Source: Arthonia radiata (taxonomy: Eukaryota > Ascomycota > Arthoniomycetes > Arthoniales > Arthoniaceae). From it: a DNA stretch of 64,000 bases. The stretch lies in assembly GCA_002989075.1 (NCBI GenBank), contig PSQN01000005.1, positions 682,001 to 746,000 of the forward strand. Reading direction: 5' to 3'. Positions within the stretch are counted from its first letter, which is position 1. Each line of letters starts with the position of its first letter. Shown one piece after another: positions 1 through 12,161 of the stretch. A program made the translations under genes and the position numbers. Below the pieces are notes generated by a model. It made no database searches. It worked only from the letters and a program-made list of their open reading frames with translations, and was not told where the DNA came from.

Positions 1-1044
1 GGCGGGGCTATATAGAGAGGTGAAATGCTCTTTACCAATAGTATTTACATCTCCGCGCTCAAGTCGCTCTACACTGTCGCGGTAGGCTGCTTTCAATGAC
101 GCAAATACGGCAATGTCACATGGCTGAAGCTTGTCTGATGTATGCGAAGGGAGGCGGCAAAGAATGATGTTGTTAGCGAAGCAAAACTCCAAAATTTCAA
201 GCGATTCGTGTGCGCCAAAACCGTCGCAGATCAGCACCCGTGGTTTGTGGCCAGCTCTGTCTTTGGTCTGGGGATCGAATACACACTTCAGCCGTTCAAA
301 GCTGATCTTCGAATTAGTATATCCAGATTCGGAGCAGGCGTAATGCCATTCAGGTGTAGAAAACGTGGTCCAGTCGCTTCGATAAGTCGTAGCTAGCCAG
401 ATGATCATGAGTTTCAAGTACCTACCGTCAGCGCTAATACACTCAATCGCAGTAACTATCGTTCGCTTGACACGCGCGCCTCTGTAATTTCGCATATCGT
501 CCTTTCCCATAAGAACTTTCACGGAACCAAGCATGGAAAGCATGACCCTAGTCTCATCAGTGTTATAAACATTCTTAGGCAGAACATCTAGATCTTCGAG
601 CACCTTTCTGATCACCTCGTACCAATGTTTAATCTTTGGTAAAGTATTCTTCTCGTGACGAGTCCAATCAAGTGCCGTGACTCTCTTCGCTTTGAGTTCG
701 GGGTGACGATTCTCGAAGGCCTTGGCCCAGTTCTTACCAGGGGTCTTAGAGGGTCTGTCTTGCGCAGACCGGTGACGGGTAGCACTAAAGGCAATGAAAG
801 GCACATGCTTGATTCGCACAGGTTGTCCGAGCGCAGACCTTTGTAGCAAGAACTCTACTACCGCCTTCTCTTCAGCCGGCGTAAGGTACTGCTGGCTCTG
901 GCCTTTGGCTTCGATCGACTGGCGACCATGCGCACGGTAATGGAGGGTGGAGCGCGGAACTCCGCTGTTATCTGCAAAGACGCGGTAAGATCTACGTACG
1001 CCGGAGGGCATACTATGTGCGAGCGCTCGACTAGCTGAATCCAT
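1..1044 (-). CDS. Fot1/pogo-type transposase, C-terminus cut by window edge
   Basis: This encodes the transposase of a Tc1/mariner-superfamily (Fot1/pogo) DNA transposon, which cuts and pastes its own element in the nucleus. The minus-strand frame is open for 348 codons from the ATG at 1044 to the left edge. Residues about 1-40 look like the N-terminal helix-turn-helix. A CENP-B-like DNA-binding part follows, containing LTPAEEKAVVEFLLQRS and KNWAKAFENRHPEL. All three catalytic aspartates are visible, in NTDE, in LICDGFGAHES and in LQPCDIAVF. The frame stays open back to an ATG at 1152, but the family normally starts like MDSASRALAH, so 1044 is preferred. From memory of the family, several conserved Gly and Pro positions are changed here (for example DETR where DETG is usual). 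These are replacements that G-to-A or C-to-T changes would give, consistent with light RIP. The 3' end and the left terminal repeat lie outside the window. Confidence 0.87.
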   Translation of the reverse strand, partial: MDSASRALAHSMPSGVRRSYRVFADNSGVPRSTLHYRAHGRQSIEAKGQSQQYLTPAEEKAVVEFLLQRSALGQPVRIKHVPFIAFSATRHRSAQDRPSKTPGKNWAKAFENRHPELKAKRVTALDWTRHEKNTLPKIKHWYEVIRKVLEDLDVLPKNVYNTDETRVMLSMLGSVKVLMGKDDMRNYRGARVKRTIVTAIECISADGRYLKLMIIWLATTYRSDWTTFSTPEWHYACSESGYTNSKISFERLKCVFDPQTKDRAGHKPRVLICDGFGAHESLEILEFCFANNIILCRLPSHTSDKLQPCDIAVFASLKAAYRDSVERLERGDVNTIGKEHFTSLYSPA

Positions 1045-1560
1045 GTCGACGACAGCATGTCGAAGGCGGAGACGTGTGAGAACGGTAGAATTGGCGAGCG
1101 CGGCTACAGATTCTTCTAGAAACACATCGGTTTGAACTAAATATAGCTTCATCACCAGAACGAATCTCCAATTGCGACATCCGGTGACAAAGCTGTGGCT
1201 TGGCTTGAGATGAGGCGCTCGGCCGAGCTAGCCGGGGCTAAGCTACTTCTTTCTCCGCCTTTCTGGGTTTCGCTTCCTAGAAAAGCTGGGTGATCAGCCC
1301 TGTTTATCCCTGTAATGGCGCTCACAAGGTCTGCATTAGCTTCAAAAAGAGCGTGCACTTTGACGGCAGGGGGATAAGCTCGAGAAGTGCCGTTTTGTAT
1401 AAAAACACGCGGAAATGGCGTATAAAGATAAAAAGAGAAAGGCGTTTACTAAGGCGAATAGTCGAAAATGGGTGTGTAATGAGTTATTGTAAGAAATGTA
1501 GGATTGCGTCCCGGCACGCAGGGTGTCCCGCGATGCCGGGATGGACATTACAACATATAT
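1045..1560. other. 5' flank of the Fot1-like element, no gene
   Basis: This stretch lies between the transposase start and the AT-rich island. I could not identify a terminal inverted repeat with certainty. It holds an imperfect hairpin with 8-base arms TCCCGGCA (1509-1516) and TGCCGGGA (1534-1541) just before the composition collapses at about 1560. A 93-codon plus-strand frame (1290-1571) matches nothing I know and is probably chance. Confidence 0.4.
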
Positions 1561-3260
1561 ATAAGAACTAAGTATCTAAGATATTTACTATACAGTAAAC
1601 TATAGCTACTAAAAATACCTAAGAGACTATAGTATATAGTATTACTAGACTATATTACTAAGTTACTAATTTCTAAGAATTTACTTATAGAAGTAGCTTA
1701 CAACGCTATTCTAGTTATATACAATAAACTAATAAAGTACGTATACCTTATACCTTATAGAGAAGCTAGTAATTTAGAACAATTAGTATATATTTCTTTA
1801 GATTATCTTAGCTAACTATAGTTAACTACAAAGAACTGTCTCTAACAGAGACTAAAAATTTATCTTACGGTTTTAGATATCCCTAATATAATAGCTAGGG
1901 ACAAAATAAAAAATGTCTACGTTGTTCTATTTGCAAACAGACAGACAAACAGAAAGAATAAACTAGACCCTAGAATAGTATCTACAAGCGTACATTAATT
2001 ACTAGCAAGATAACTAGATATAATTACTACTAGTTACATAAGCGGCGTATAAGAATACTAAGAACAACACTACAAAAACTACTCTATTTTACGTCTTATA
2101 CGGCTACTACCCTATTAAGGGTAGATAACTACAGAATACTACTAAAAACGATACTACTACGCAAATAGTAATAAATATAAAGAACCTATACTAGTAGTTA
2201 AAGTCCGACAGCGAGTTTATTAACAAACGTACAAAGAAATAGTATAACAAGTTAAGAACTACCCCGAATCTAAGTATAAAATAGAGGGAAAGAGCTTACT
2301 TACTAATAAGAAACTTAAAAACTACTAGACTAAGTAAGAAACTCGACTATACTAAGATAGAACTATTTAAAATCTTACAGTAATTAGGACTTATAATATT
2401 TAAACTAGAACTTCTAAGAATAATAAGAATATAACCTATATTCTACGTAGCGCTATTAAAACTAGCCTACTTCTAAGAAGTAGAACAATCTAATCTAAAA
2501 ATCTTTTCTAATAACTAAGAACCTAAGTATAAGGTCGAAACAATCTAAGCTTATAAATAATACCGAGGCAAACAACAATATCTTATAAAATAGAAAGAAT
2601 ATCCTAAATATAAAAATTAATAGAAACTAGAATAAAACCTAACTAACTATAAAGATACTATTTAACGATATTAGAACTGAAATATTGATTAGTTATAGTA
2701 GCACTAATATCTTAATTTACTATCTAGTACGCCCTACTAGCATCTAGGTTACCTATAAACAAACTAGTCTACTATATTAGTAGCCTACTATCTAACTCTA
2801 GATATAGATTATTATAAAAATCTATACTTAGGCTACTTAGTATATCTATAATATTACTACTAGATATAGCTACTAGCTATTCTTTCTTAAACAATATATT
2901 ATTCTAATCTATTTTATTCTATATCTAGATATATAATCTTTTAAACTCCTTTTTAGAATCTATAACCTCCGCTTTAATAGCTTTACGCTACCTTTTCGCT
3001 ATACAAACGACTTTCTTCTCTTCTACTAAACGCTTATATTGCCTCTAGAGGGTATCCGATACTTATAAGTACTAAGAATAGATACTCCGAGCTAAGTAAG
3101 TTAAAACCGACTAAACGGACGTTAGACTAAGAACTAACCGTTCTCTAATAATAGACAAACATTATATAACTTCTATAAGAAGGCGAACTAATAATAGCAG
3201 GGACGCAATGCTAAGAGCTCTACTTAATTATAGATATAAAGAGGATTAGATATAGAACAA
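1561..3260 (+). mobile_element. Gypsy fossil fragment, family A, 3' part of pol
   Basis: This is a fragment of the same family as the element at 11407-18579, in the opposite orientation. About 1600-2170 corresponds to the integrase core and about 2200-2680 to the integrase C-terminus plus chromodomain. About 2870-3200 corresponds to the extra cysteine-motif region that lies antisense to pol in the other copy. Identity was judged from long stretches that align by eye with the reverse complement of 12160-13500. It is broken in many places, truncated at both ends and has no LTR of its own in view. Confidence 0.65.
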
Positions 3261-6200
3261 GAACAAGAGGTTGGGCGATGCCTCTATATATATTAAGAGG
3301 ATCTAAATTACCTAATAGATACGCTAAACTAGAAACAGAAAAGCTAGGGGCAATAGTACGGTTAGAATGTATTAGAAACGTTAGTTAGAAATTATAGTAA
3401 TACGCTAAGCGCTTAGAGGGCCTAGAACAGGTTTATAATAGTAGGTCTTCCTTAACAAAGGCGAGTATCTATAAGCTAACTAGAGTATTAATTTAATAGG
3501 TCCGGGACGTTAGGGATACTTAACATAAAATTAGGCTATAGCTTCGAGCTTGTCAACGAGCATCTATAGTTCCTAGGTTTGCTTGTTGGTATCCTAGTAG
3601 ACTAAATACTGGAGCATACTACGGCGGAGACGAGAGTCGAGGATATCCTTAACGTACTACTTCTATTTGCTATCTTTAGCAACAATTAATAGACGTAGTT
3701 CGATATATTGACTAGAGAGCGGATTGGTAGGGGCTAGTTAGAGCTTAGACGGATAAAAAACTAGATAACACTATATTGTCGGTAAAAGAGATAGATAGTA
3801 AGTATAGGGACTAACAACCTTCTCTAAAATAAAGGGGCCTTCTTAGAAACGTAACAGCTTCTTGCTAGGACGTATAGTACTAAGGTCTTTAGTACTAAGA
3901 AAAATACAGTTACTAACTTAGTACCGAGAATATAGATCGTAGGAGCGGTTTACGTATTCTTTTTGCTTATACTAAGCAAATTCTATAAGTTTGTAGCATT
4001 TATAAACAATTTGGTTTATCTTAATAGTAAACTCGTTGGCGGAGACTTAATCGTGGAGCCGACTTAGGGACAGATTACCTTAAAGAGCACAAGAAGGTTC
4101 TAAAGATATATAAGGGTAGTAGCCTAAGTTTATAAAGAACGGAGTATAGCTAGTTGTAGCGCTTTAGTAATTATTAGTAGTAAACTTAGCTATTAGAAGC
4201 TAGAAAGCCTAGTCGTTTTATAGGTAATCGACGTAGGTATAGAGATAGCGTTCGAGACCACTATTTACGTTCTCTATTTAACTATTAGTCTAGAGATAGT
4301 ACGCTGTAGAAAGCTTGTCGACCAATCTTAAACGCTAGGTTAGTCGGCGCTAGAAGGTAAAGACAAACTATATACCTCGATTAGATACAATAGAACTTAG
4401 AAGACTGTAAAGCTTAAAAACGTAGGTTAGAAAGAGATCTACGACGGCTTCTGCTAATATATCCTTGCAGAAAATAAAGTGTTTTATCTTAGTAAGTCTG
4501 TTAACGACTACTAAGCAGTTATAAACTTTAGATAAGCTAGATAAGGGACAAGAACTAAGAAGCTAAACAATAAAATCTATAGAAATGTCTTTCTACCGTT
4601 GTTAAGGAACCGGAAGAGGGTATAACTAACTATACTAGCGTTAAAGCGATAGCTTGGTTCGAATATAGATGTAGTAATTATACATAAAAGGCTTAACCGC
4701 TAGGTAGATACTAGGCTACTAGAAGGAATAACGAAGGAGACTCGAAAGCTGGGTAGAACTAGAATAACTAGAAGTAGAATAAATATAAGCACTTTCTAGC
4801 AAGTATAGGCAAAGCTTATTGTTATTTAGAACTACTTAACAATCGTAGTAGTAAATAATATCGCTTTAAATAGAATAGACAGAGAGATCGATATCTTTAT
4901 GGCAGACAGTATTCAGAAGCTTAAGATTATAGAGGAGTTGTTTATATTAAGGATTATTTCGATAGAAGTTAGTCTAGAGCTATATAATCTTAGAATCTTG
5001 TTCTTCAAGATTGAAGGTAGTTAACTAAGAAACGGGAACTAGAGGGTCGCTAGGAAGTAGCAGACTTAGACTATTTGTCGGGACTTAAGGGACGGGTATT
5101 AAAGACTAGATATAAATTTCTAGAATACTTAGAGCGGAAGCGGGACTTAGACTTAAACGCTAACTTTAACTAGGGATTAGAGCCGCTTAACGGCTTAACT
5201 AAGGAGGTATAGACTAGAACTACAACTAAGGACTTAACTAATAATTTCTTAGGGATCGACAAAGAGCGTTAACTAGAGCTAGGGCAGGACTAGGGCTACA
5301 GTAGTTTAGAGGTTTGTTAATAACTTCTAAATTGCGCGTATACTGTAGCTTAATAAGTACCTATTGTTAATAAGCTGTCCTTAGATCTAGAGCTGTATCC
5401 CCCCCTTTCTTAGAGAGATTACTAGATCGATGAGTAAGACTATTAGGCTTTTCGTTCTTTTTACTAGAACGATAGGCTAACTAGAAATCGAAATAAGATA
5501 GAAATTTAGCCTAGCGAGCTTAACGACGGGAGAGATTCTTAGTAGTTATAAACTACTCTAGATTCTTATAATCAGTAATTACCTAGATTAGATATAGAGA
5601 GCCCTTAAGCTCTAGTCGCTATTCTTTAAAAGACTTAATAATCGCTAACAATTCTTTATCGTAGATCTTATAATTATACTTAGCGGGCAACATCTTTTAG
5701 GAGAAGAATGCAACGGAGTAGAGAACACCGTTGTTGTCGTACTAAGATAGTACTCTAGCATTAATCTAATCTAAAGAATCTATTTTAACGATAATTAGCT
5801 TCTCTAGATCGAAATAGATAAGAACCGGATCTTTAGTAAATATTAACTTAAGTTTCTTAAACGCCGACTAACATTTTAAAGACTAGGAGAATATTTTATC
5901 TTTATGTATAAGCTTAGTAAGCGGAGCAGCGATTCTTAAAAACCTAAGAATAAAACAACGATAGAAGTTAGTAAGGCCTAAGAAACTTTAAATATCTTTA
6001 ATAGAACGGAATTAGGGCTAGTTAACAATAGTCTTAATCTTCTTAGAATCTATTTGAATGCCCTCGGTAGTAATAATAAGTCTTAAGTACTTAGTTTCCT
6101 AGACTAGAAATTTATACTTCTTAAGGTCGCATTATAAGCCGGCCTTGTTAAGCTTCTCTAAAACTTACTTAATGTGTTTCTAATAGGATTTCTTGTTCTA

Positions 6201-6956
6201 AGAGTAGATTAGAACATTATCTAGGTAAGCGGTATAAAAATTATTAAGATGCTCTCTTAGAGTATTATTAATATAGTACTAGAACGTTGCTAGGCTATTA
6301 TAAAGGCCAAACGGTAGAACAAGAGACTTAAAAAGACTATAGTGTGTTTAAAAGGCGGTTTTCTATTCTTTGCCTTCTTTTATATAGATATAATTAAATA
6401 TAGAGATAACATTAAGCTTTATATAGTACTTAGCCTTAAATAGCCAATTAAGAGTTTCGCGGATTAATAGAAGAGAATACTTAGATTTAATTATTAGAGC
6501 GTTTAAGCCTCTATAATCGATACAAACTTAAAGATCGCTATTTAGTTTCTAGACGAATAAGACTAGAGACGCGGCTAGACTATAACTAGCGTAAATAAAG
6601 CTAGAATCGAGGTTTTTCTTAAGCTATTAAAGCAACGCCTTTGCTTCGGATTAACTATAGAAGTAAAGGAAACTATAGGGTAGTTCTAAACTAGGCTTAA
6701 GCTTAATTTTATAATTACATTGATAGTATAGTAGAAGGGTTTTTACGGCTTTTTTAGAGAATACTTCGCGAAAGGCTTGTAACTCTGTTAGTAAGCGGAA
6801 CTAATCGGTGTCTTCTTAATCGGAACTAGACTATAACTATAGAGGTTTGTCTATAAGAGCTTAAATCTGTTTAACTAATATAGAATATATTTAATACTCT
6901 CTGCGGGCTAGTAACGTAAATAGAGCGGTACCTACGTAGAGAATATAGTAGCGTAA
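3261..6956 (-). mobile_element. Gypsy chromovirus fossil, second family (D), pol region
   Basis: Reading leftwards on the minus strand, reverse transcriptase lies at about 6700-5750 (including the region of the Y-x-D-D box), RNase H at about 5730-5440 and integrase at about 4950-4000. The integrase C-terminus is at about 3960-3690 and a chromodomain at about 3660-3540. The sequence is clearly different from family A. No gag region is visible next to the LTR-like segment on its right. It is heavily broken by RIP, and its left end is replaced by the family A fragment. Confidence 0.7.
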
Positions 6957-7323
6957 CGTCCATAGAGGTAAGTTAACCTACTTAGAAGCAGTTAATAGAC
7001 AAGCAGCCTGCTTAAAAGTAGCTACAATATAAGATTCAGGACGGCCTACTTACAAGCAGCCGGTAACTTAGAAGGGGGAATAGCCTATAGCTTAGTAGCT
7101 ATAGAGCTAGAAACTAGAGGGGCAAGTGTAATCTAGGTATAGGGCAGAGAGCAGTTAGATAGCAAAAAGGGCCTAAATAGGCTCTACTAGTGTTTAAGCT
7201 AATTATTAAGGAGACTAGAAAGGGATACGTCTACTAGAGGGAAGATATCCTCTAAGAATCGCAGCCTTCCTAAATAGGCAACATTCTATCCTAATTTGCT
7301 ATTAGGACGTTTATACATTACAA
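6957..7323 (-). repeat. LTR-like segment of the second Gypsy family, with polypurine tract
   Basis: Read on the minus strand this begins TGTAATGT and ends near GACGTTACG. It is preceded at about 7324-7345 by a purine-rich run (AAGAGGGAAGG) of the kind that primes plus-strand synthesis just upstream of a 3' LTR. A matching start occurs at 21398 on the plus strand. The right boundary is therefore well supported and the left boundary is a guess. Confidence 0.5.
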
Positions 7324-7870
7324 CTACCTTCCCTCTTAAGAAGGATCGCCCTCGATTTAAGTGCAATCCGCTATCTCTATTGTACCTTCTATTTATCGTC
7401 TTACGTAGAGCAACAACCTCGTTAAAACCCTACTGGCTTATGTCTATATTTAGTTGGGAAAAGAGTAATGTTGCTTACTATTATTCTACGCGTCGTTTAG
7501 TGCTAATTTTCTATAGCACCGAGTTATAGTACTAAGCTTTACTTTTAATTTAAAGCTTCTGAGCCTAAGTTATAAGCTCGGTAGTAAGGTTTTATATTAT
7601 TTTTACTTAATTTTGCGTTCTTTTATATACTCTTATACACACTTTTACTAATTAATTGCCTCTATAGATAGTAGCAACCTACGTAAATAGGCTTCTTTGC
7701 TTCTAAATTAGTATCTATAGGTAGAAGCTTTGTTATCGGTATCTAACGATAGATATAAAATAAGGCTCTTGCTCTTTTAAACTTTCTCTTTTTTTCTTTA
7801 ACATTATTATACTCTTCTACTTAGCCTACAAGCTTTTCTTCTCTAGTAGGCCTTTACTTCTCTTCTTAGG
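7324..7870 (-). repeat. Retroelement 3' non-coding region, inverted copy at 20859-21397
   Basis: This segment aligns by eye, over its whole length and in opposite orientation, with 20859-21397. It includes the polypurine tract. It appears to be the 3' untranslated part of a Gypsy element reading on the minus strand. A 77-codon plus-strand frame at 7296-7529 is on the non-coding side and looks fortuitous. Confidence 0.55.
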
Positions 7871-9985
7871 TAATAAGTTTGTAGCTAATTTAATATTAGA
7901 TTGCCTTTAATTTGCCTTTATAATCTCTATTATATCGGGTTTCAACCCCGTTAACAAACTTACTACTAGAGCGAGCTCTTCTAAAGCGCTAACTCGCCGC
8001 TTAATTTACGGTATTAAGGACTCTAAAGCTGCTATTAATTTTAAAGCTCTTCTTTATAAAGCTTGTAAGAAGAAAGCTTCTAAAGTTACTTTACTAATTT
8101 CTAAATTATCTACGGCTTCCCCTATTCTACGCTCTCCTAAACTAGGTAGCGTGTCTCTAACTCCTACAACTCCTTGTAAGTTTACTATCTCTTATTACTT
8201 TATTTTAGTCTAATTATTAGCATTCTAGCTCGTTGAAAGTATTACGTCTGTAAAGATAACTCTAACGATAACAAGATTGTCTATTCTCTCTATTACCGCG
8301 GTACTACTTATAAGCCTAAGTCGCCTATAAAGTCTCGCCGGTCTACCTCCTCGAATCCTACTTTTTGCGCTATACCTACGTTAATCTAACCTTAGCTAGA
8401 GGCTTACGTTTTAGTATACTATCGTTATATAAAGATCTTATTTAGCGATATAGCTATATATAGTAGTCCTTCTACGAACTTTAATTTTAAGTATTATAAG
8501 AACTAGATCTATAAGTAGCCTAAGAGACAGTACGCTAAGTATACTTGCTGTACTAGTATTAAGAGGTTAGAAGACAAGTATAAGATAGTAAGTCTAATAC
8601 TTCCCTGTCTTAGATACTAATTAACCCTATATTAATATATACTAGGTTCCCGCTTAGTAGAGACGTACCTACAACCTTCTTGTACGTACTAACTTCTTCT
8701 TAACCTCTAGCAAGGACGTCTAAGATAATAAAGAGTCTTTCTATAACGACTATCTTACTCTACTTCGCGCTTTTTGCGTTTAGCTATAGGCCTAGTAGCG
8801 CGGTCTAGGTACTAAGTTGATTGAGTAGGCCGATACTAACGATTTTAAGCGCATTAAGGCGCTACGCTAGAGCTTCGATTCTAATATAGGGTTGTACGGC
8901 CCTTAGCTGCCTACGAATAAGGCTCCTTACAAGCTAGCTATAGTAGATCTAGCTAATTAGATTTGGAACTACGTCGACGGTAGTCGTAGCTAAGTTAAGT
9001 AGTATTATACCGCCGATCTGTACTAACTTCGGTACTAGTTCGGGTAGTCTTCTTGTAGTTTTCTGTCTTTTGTTCGGCTAAAGTTTTAGTCTGTATAAGT
9101 AGTTTTCCTTGGTCTATCGGAATAGTTCTATATTTTCTCCTAATTCTATATTCTAAACTATACATAAGTTAATTCGCCTTCTCTTCGGCGTTATATTGTA
9201 GGCTAATTACGTAGGCTTGTAGCCCTTTCTTATCTATATTGCCTAGTTTATCTTAGACGCTTGCCTCTCGGCTTAGCGTCTTTACGCTTCTTAAATTTCT
9301 TAAGGGCGTTAGAGTCCTTAAGATATGTTTGCGGCTCTATTATGTTATTTGCCTCCAACTACCCCTGCTACTTAGTCTAATACTTGTCTTTATTCTTAAT
9401 CTTAAAGTAAATCGCCTTAACGAGCTATTCTTTACTACTATCGACTTCGACCGGACTAGGCAGTTCCGTACCAGGCCGACGGCGATATAGCTCTAGTAAG
9501 AATATATAGAAGATAGAGTAGATACGATAGAAGTTTAGTAGTGCTAGCTAGTAAGCTTATTTACCTACTTTCTTAAGGATTCTAAATAGTCCTAAGCTTC
9601 GATTATTAAGCTTCTTTATTAGCCCCTTTGTCTTAAGGTTCTTTAACGATAGTAGCACTAAGTTACCTACTATATAGTATTTTGGTATATACTTAGTATT
9701 GTACTATTCTATCTATAGACACTAAGCTTTCTCTAGCTGCTACTTTATTTCTTGTTAGCGGAGAAGGCGTTCTTCTATATACTTAACTGTTATAGAATGT
9801 TCTAGCCTAGGCTACCTCTCTTCTTAACAAAAGATATTCTTACCGATAGAAAGGTTGTTTAGCTTAACTATAGTATAGTATCAATCTAGCGGCGGCGCGC
9901 TGTCTAGTACGTCTATAACGCGATTAAACGCGTATTTAATTGGTAAAATCTTTGTTAATAAATAAACTTTTAAATTATACGCAAA
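7871..9985 (-). mobile_element. Gypsy chromovirus fossil, integrase C-terminus and chromodomain
   Basis: On the minus strand about 9985-9540 matches the C-terminal integrase domain of chromoviruses, the segment around the KKL-x-GPF type motif. About 9480-9250 matches a chromodomain. The stretch 7900-9100 is less clear. It has coding-like composition on the plus strand and could be an antisense extra reading frame like the one in family A. The element is cut off at 9985 by the LTR that starts at 9986. Many breaks. Confidence 0.55.
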
Positions 9986-10435
9986 TGTTACGATCTTACT
10001 ATATTAGGCTAGTACAAGGCTAAGCGCAGCCAGCCTTATTAGAGTATTATACAATATACCCGATAACTTCAATATAGCGACGTTAGTAACGTCGCTATAT
10101 CGCAATAGAATCCCGACTACGCAACAAAGAAAGTATTGGGACCGTTAGATATAGAGAAACATACCTATATACCTTAAACTATATAGCTAAACTAATAGCT
10201 AACTTTAAAATAAACTTTAGTCTATTAACTTAACATTTAAATATAAGTTTCTTAACTATATTTAAGTAACGTACTTTACCTTCTATCTACTTTAGTTAAG
10301 CTCCTCTTACTCTTAGTAATTTATCTCGCTTCTCCTGCCTTTTAGTCTCTAGTACACAAGATACCTACTACCAAGGTCGACAAGTACACAAGGCAAGTGA
10401 GCCTTAGTTTGGTTCTCCCAGCGACCGGCGTTACA
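9986..10435 (+). repeat. Gypsy family A LTR, 450 bases
   Basis: It begins TGTTACGATC and ends CCGGCGTTACA, so it has TG...CA ends with the TGTTAC/GTAACA signature. It is an inverted copy, of exactly equal length, of the LTR at 11407-11856. It contains an imperfect palindrome around 10072-10100. On its left it abuts a chromovirus fragment, and on its right an internal fragment of family A. Confidence 0.8.
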
Positions 10436-11406
10436 CTAAGTAAGATAGCAGCTACGATACGTTATAGGAAAGATAACGACTTAAAGATAAAAATATAGAT
10501 TCTAATAGTATAAAATCCTCTCTCGAGAACAATACTAACTAGAAAGAGCAAACTCTAATCCGTTAGAAAGGAATAATATAGAGACTTTGTTAGTTAGCCT
10601 TCTATAAGAGAAAGTTAAGCACTAATAGAGAAATTAACGATATCCTGGGATATATTTACTTACGTCTATAATAACTAGTAGACTACCTTATTAGAGATCT
10701 AGAATTGTATAGTTAGTACTAATATCTTTAACTAACAATGTACAACTTATAGACACAACAGGTTTTAACTAGCAATAGTTGTATAATTAAAGCAGGGATT
10801 GTAAACAATAAAGCAGACGTTATAATAAAAGTAGTACTAGAACACCCTATACAGACATTCTTACAGCAAATTAACTAACAATAGGTTCTGGTACCTAAAA
10901 TACTCTAGAACGTATATAATTAACAGAGAAAAGACTAGGCCAACTGCTTTAAGAGCAGTAGTACCGACCCGTCTAACGGTTAAACCCTCTAGAAGCCTAG
11001 CTCTATACGAGCTTGGCTACCTACAGAATATATCTATACACTCGGGCAACAATAAACTACAGGAACATTAAAATTATAATCGATTTAGGCGCAATAGGCA
11101 ACTTTATCTCGATACGCTACGTTAAGGAGTACTAGATACAAATATAAAAAAAGAAATTACCCTACGCACTGTCTAGATTTTAAGAGGTAGAGAGAAGAGT
11201 CGACTATAAGACTTTGCTAATAGATATAATAATTAGAGACTATTAGAAAGAAATTACTTATAATATCGTAGATATTAACTAGCACTACGCTATACTAAGT
11301 ATACTCTAGTTACAACAATATAATCTAGAAGTAGATTAGAGAACTAAGAAACTTCTCTTTACTAGGTACAAGTACTCTAGACAAGAGTCGTTCTATAGAA
11401 CAGATA
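10436..11406 (+). mobile_element. Gypsy family A fossil fragment, gag 3' part and protease
   Basis: It aligns by eye with the reverse complement of about 15717-16690. It holds the last part of gag and the aspartic protease region (the D-x-G-A type motif near 11085-11110). The LTR on its left joins directly to the middle of gag, so roughly 1.4 kb of internal sequence is missing. It ends where the inverted LTR at 11407 begins. Broken. Confidence 0.65.
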
Positions 11407-11856
11407 TATAACGTCGGTCGCTAGGAGAACCAAACTAAGGCTTACTTACCTTGTGTGCTTGTTAACCTTAGTAGTAGGTATCTTGTGTGCTAGAGACTAA
11501 AAGGTAGGAGAGGCGAGACAGATTACTAAGGATAAGAGAGACTTAACTAAAGTAAATAGAAGATAAAGTACGTTATTTAAATATAGTTAAGAAACTTGTA
11601 TTTAAATATTAAGTTAATAGACTAAAGTTTATTTTAAAGTTAGCTATTAGTCTAGCTATATAGTTTAAGGTATATAGATATGTTCTTCTATATCTAATAG
11701 TTTCGATACTTTCTTTATCGCGTAGTTAGAATCCTATTGCGATATAGCGACGTTGCTAACGTCGCTATATCGAAGTCGTCGGGTATATTGTATAATGCTC
11801 TAATAAGGTTGGCTACGCTTAGCCTTGTACTAGTCTAATGTAGTAAGATTGTAACA
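11407..11856 (-). repeat. Family A LTR, left (3') end, 450 bases
   Basis: It starts TATAACGTCGG (TGTAAC in the undecayed form) and ends GATTGTAACA. It is an inverted partner of 9986-10435. It carries a perfect palindrome with 15-base arms (CGATATAGCGACGTT at 11740-11754, its complement at 11758-11772) around a 3-base loop. Confidence 0.8.
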
Positions 11857-11951
11857 CAAGGTCCCCTCTTTAAGGCTAGTTGTCCTTAACGGCCCTAGAG
11901 ACATTAAAATCTTATTGTTCTTCTATAGTAGATCTAGTTCTATAAGTTATT

Positions 11952-12161
11952 ATGCCTAAAGTTAAGAAAGTTCTTAACGCTAATAAAGCGCTTAAGATCA
12001 ATACTATCCTCGCTAAAGTCTATAATCGAGAGATACTTTCGTGTTTTCGCTGCGCTTACCTAAATAAGAAGTGTATTTTAAAGTCTAGGAAGGTACTATA
12101 TTTCGTGCGTACTTGTAATAAGAAGTCGTGTAACGTTCGCCCGTCGTTAAAGAATAGTTAG
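11952..12161 (+). other. Short antisense Cys-motif frame inside the Gypsy fossil
   Basis: A 70-codon plus-strand frame lies between the end of pol and the left LTR of the family A element, antisense to pol. It has regularly spaced cysteines in CFRCAYLNKKC and RTCNKKSCNVR, resembling cysteine-motif frames I recall from other fungal Gypsy-associated sequences. A related stretch follows to about 12620, and a homologous stretch lies at about 2870-3200. It is probably part of the retroelement family rather than a host gene, and a fossil. Confidence 0.4.

Noticed and set aside
7296-7529. 77-codon plus-strand frame in the AT island
   Set aside because: It falls on retroelement 3' non-coding DNA and LTR, and the inverted copy at 21.3 kb does not preserve it.
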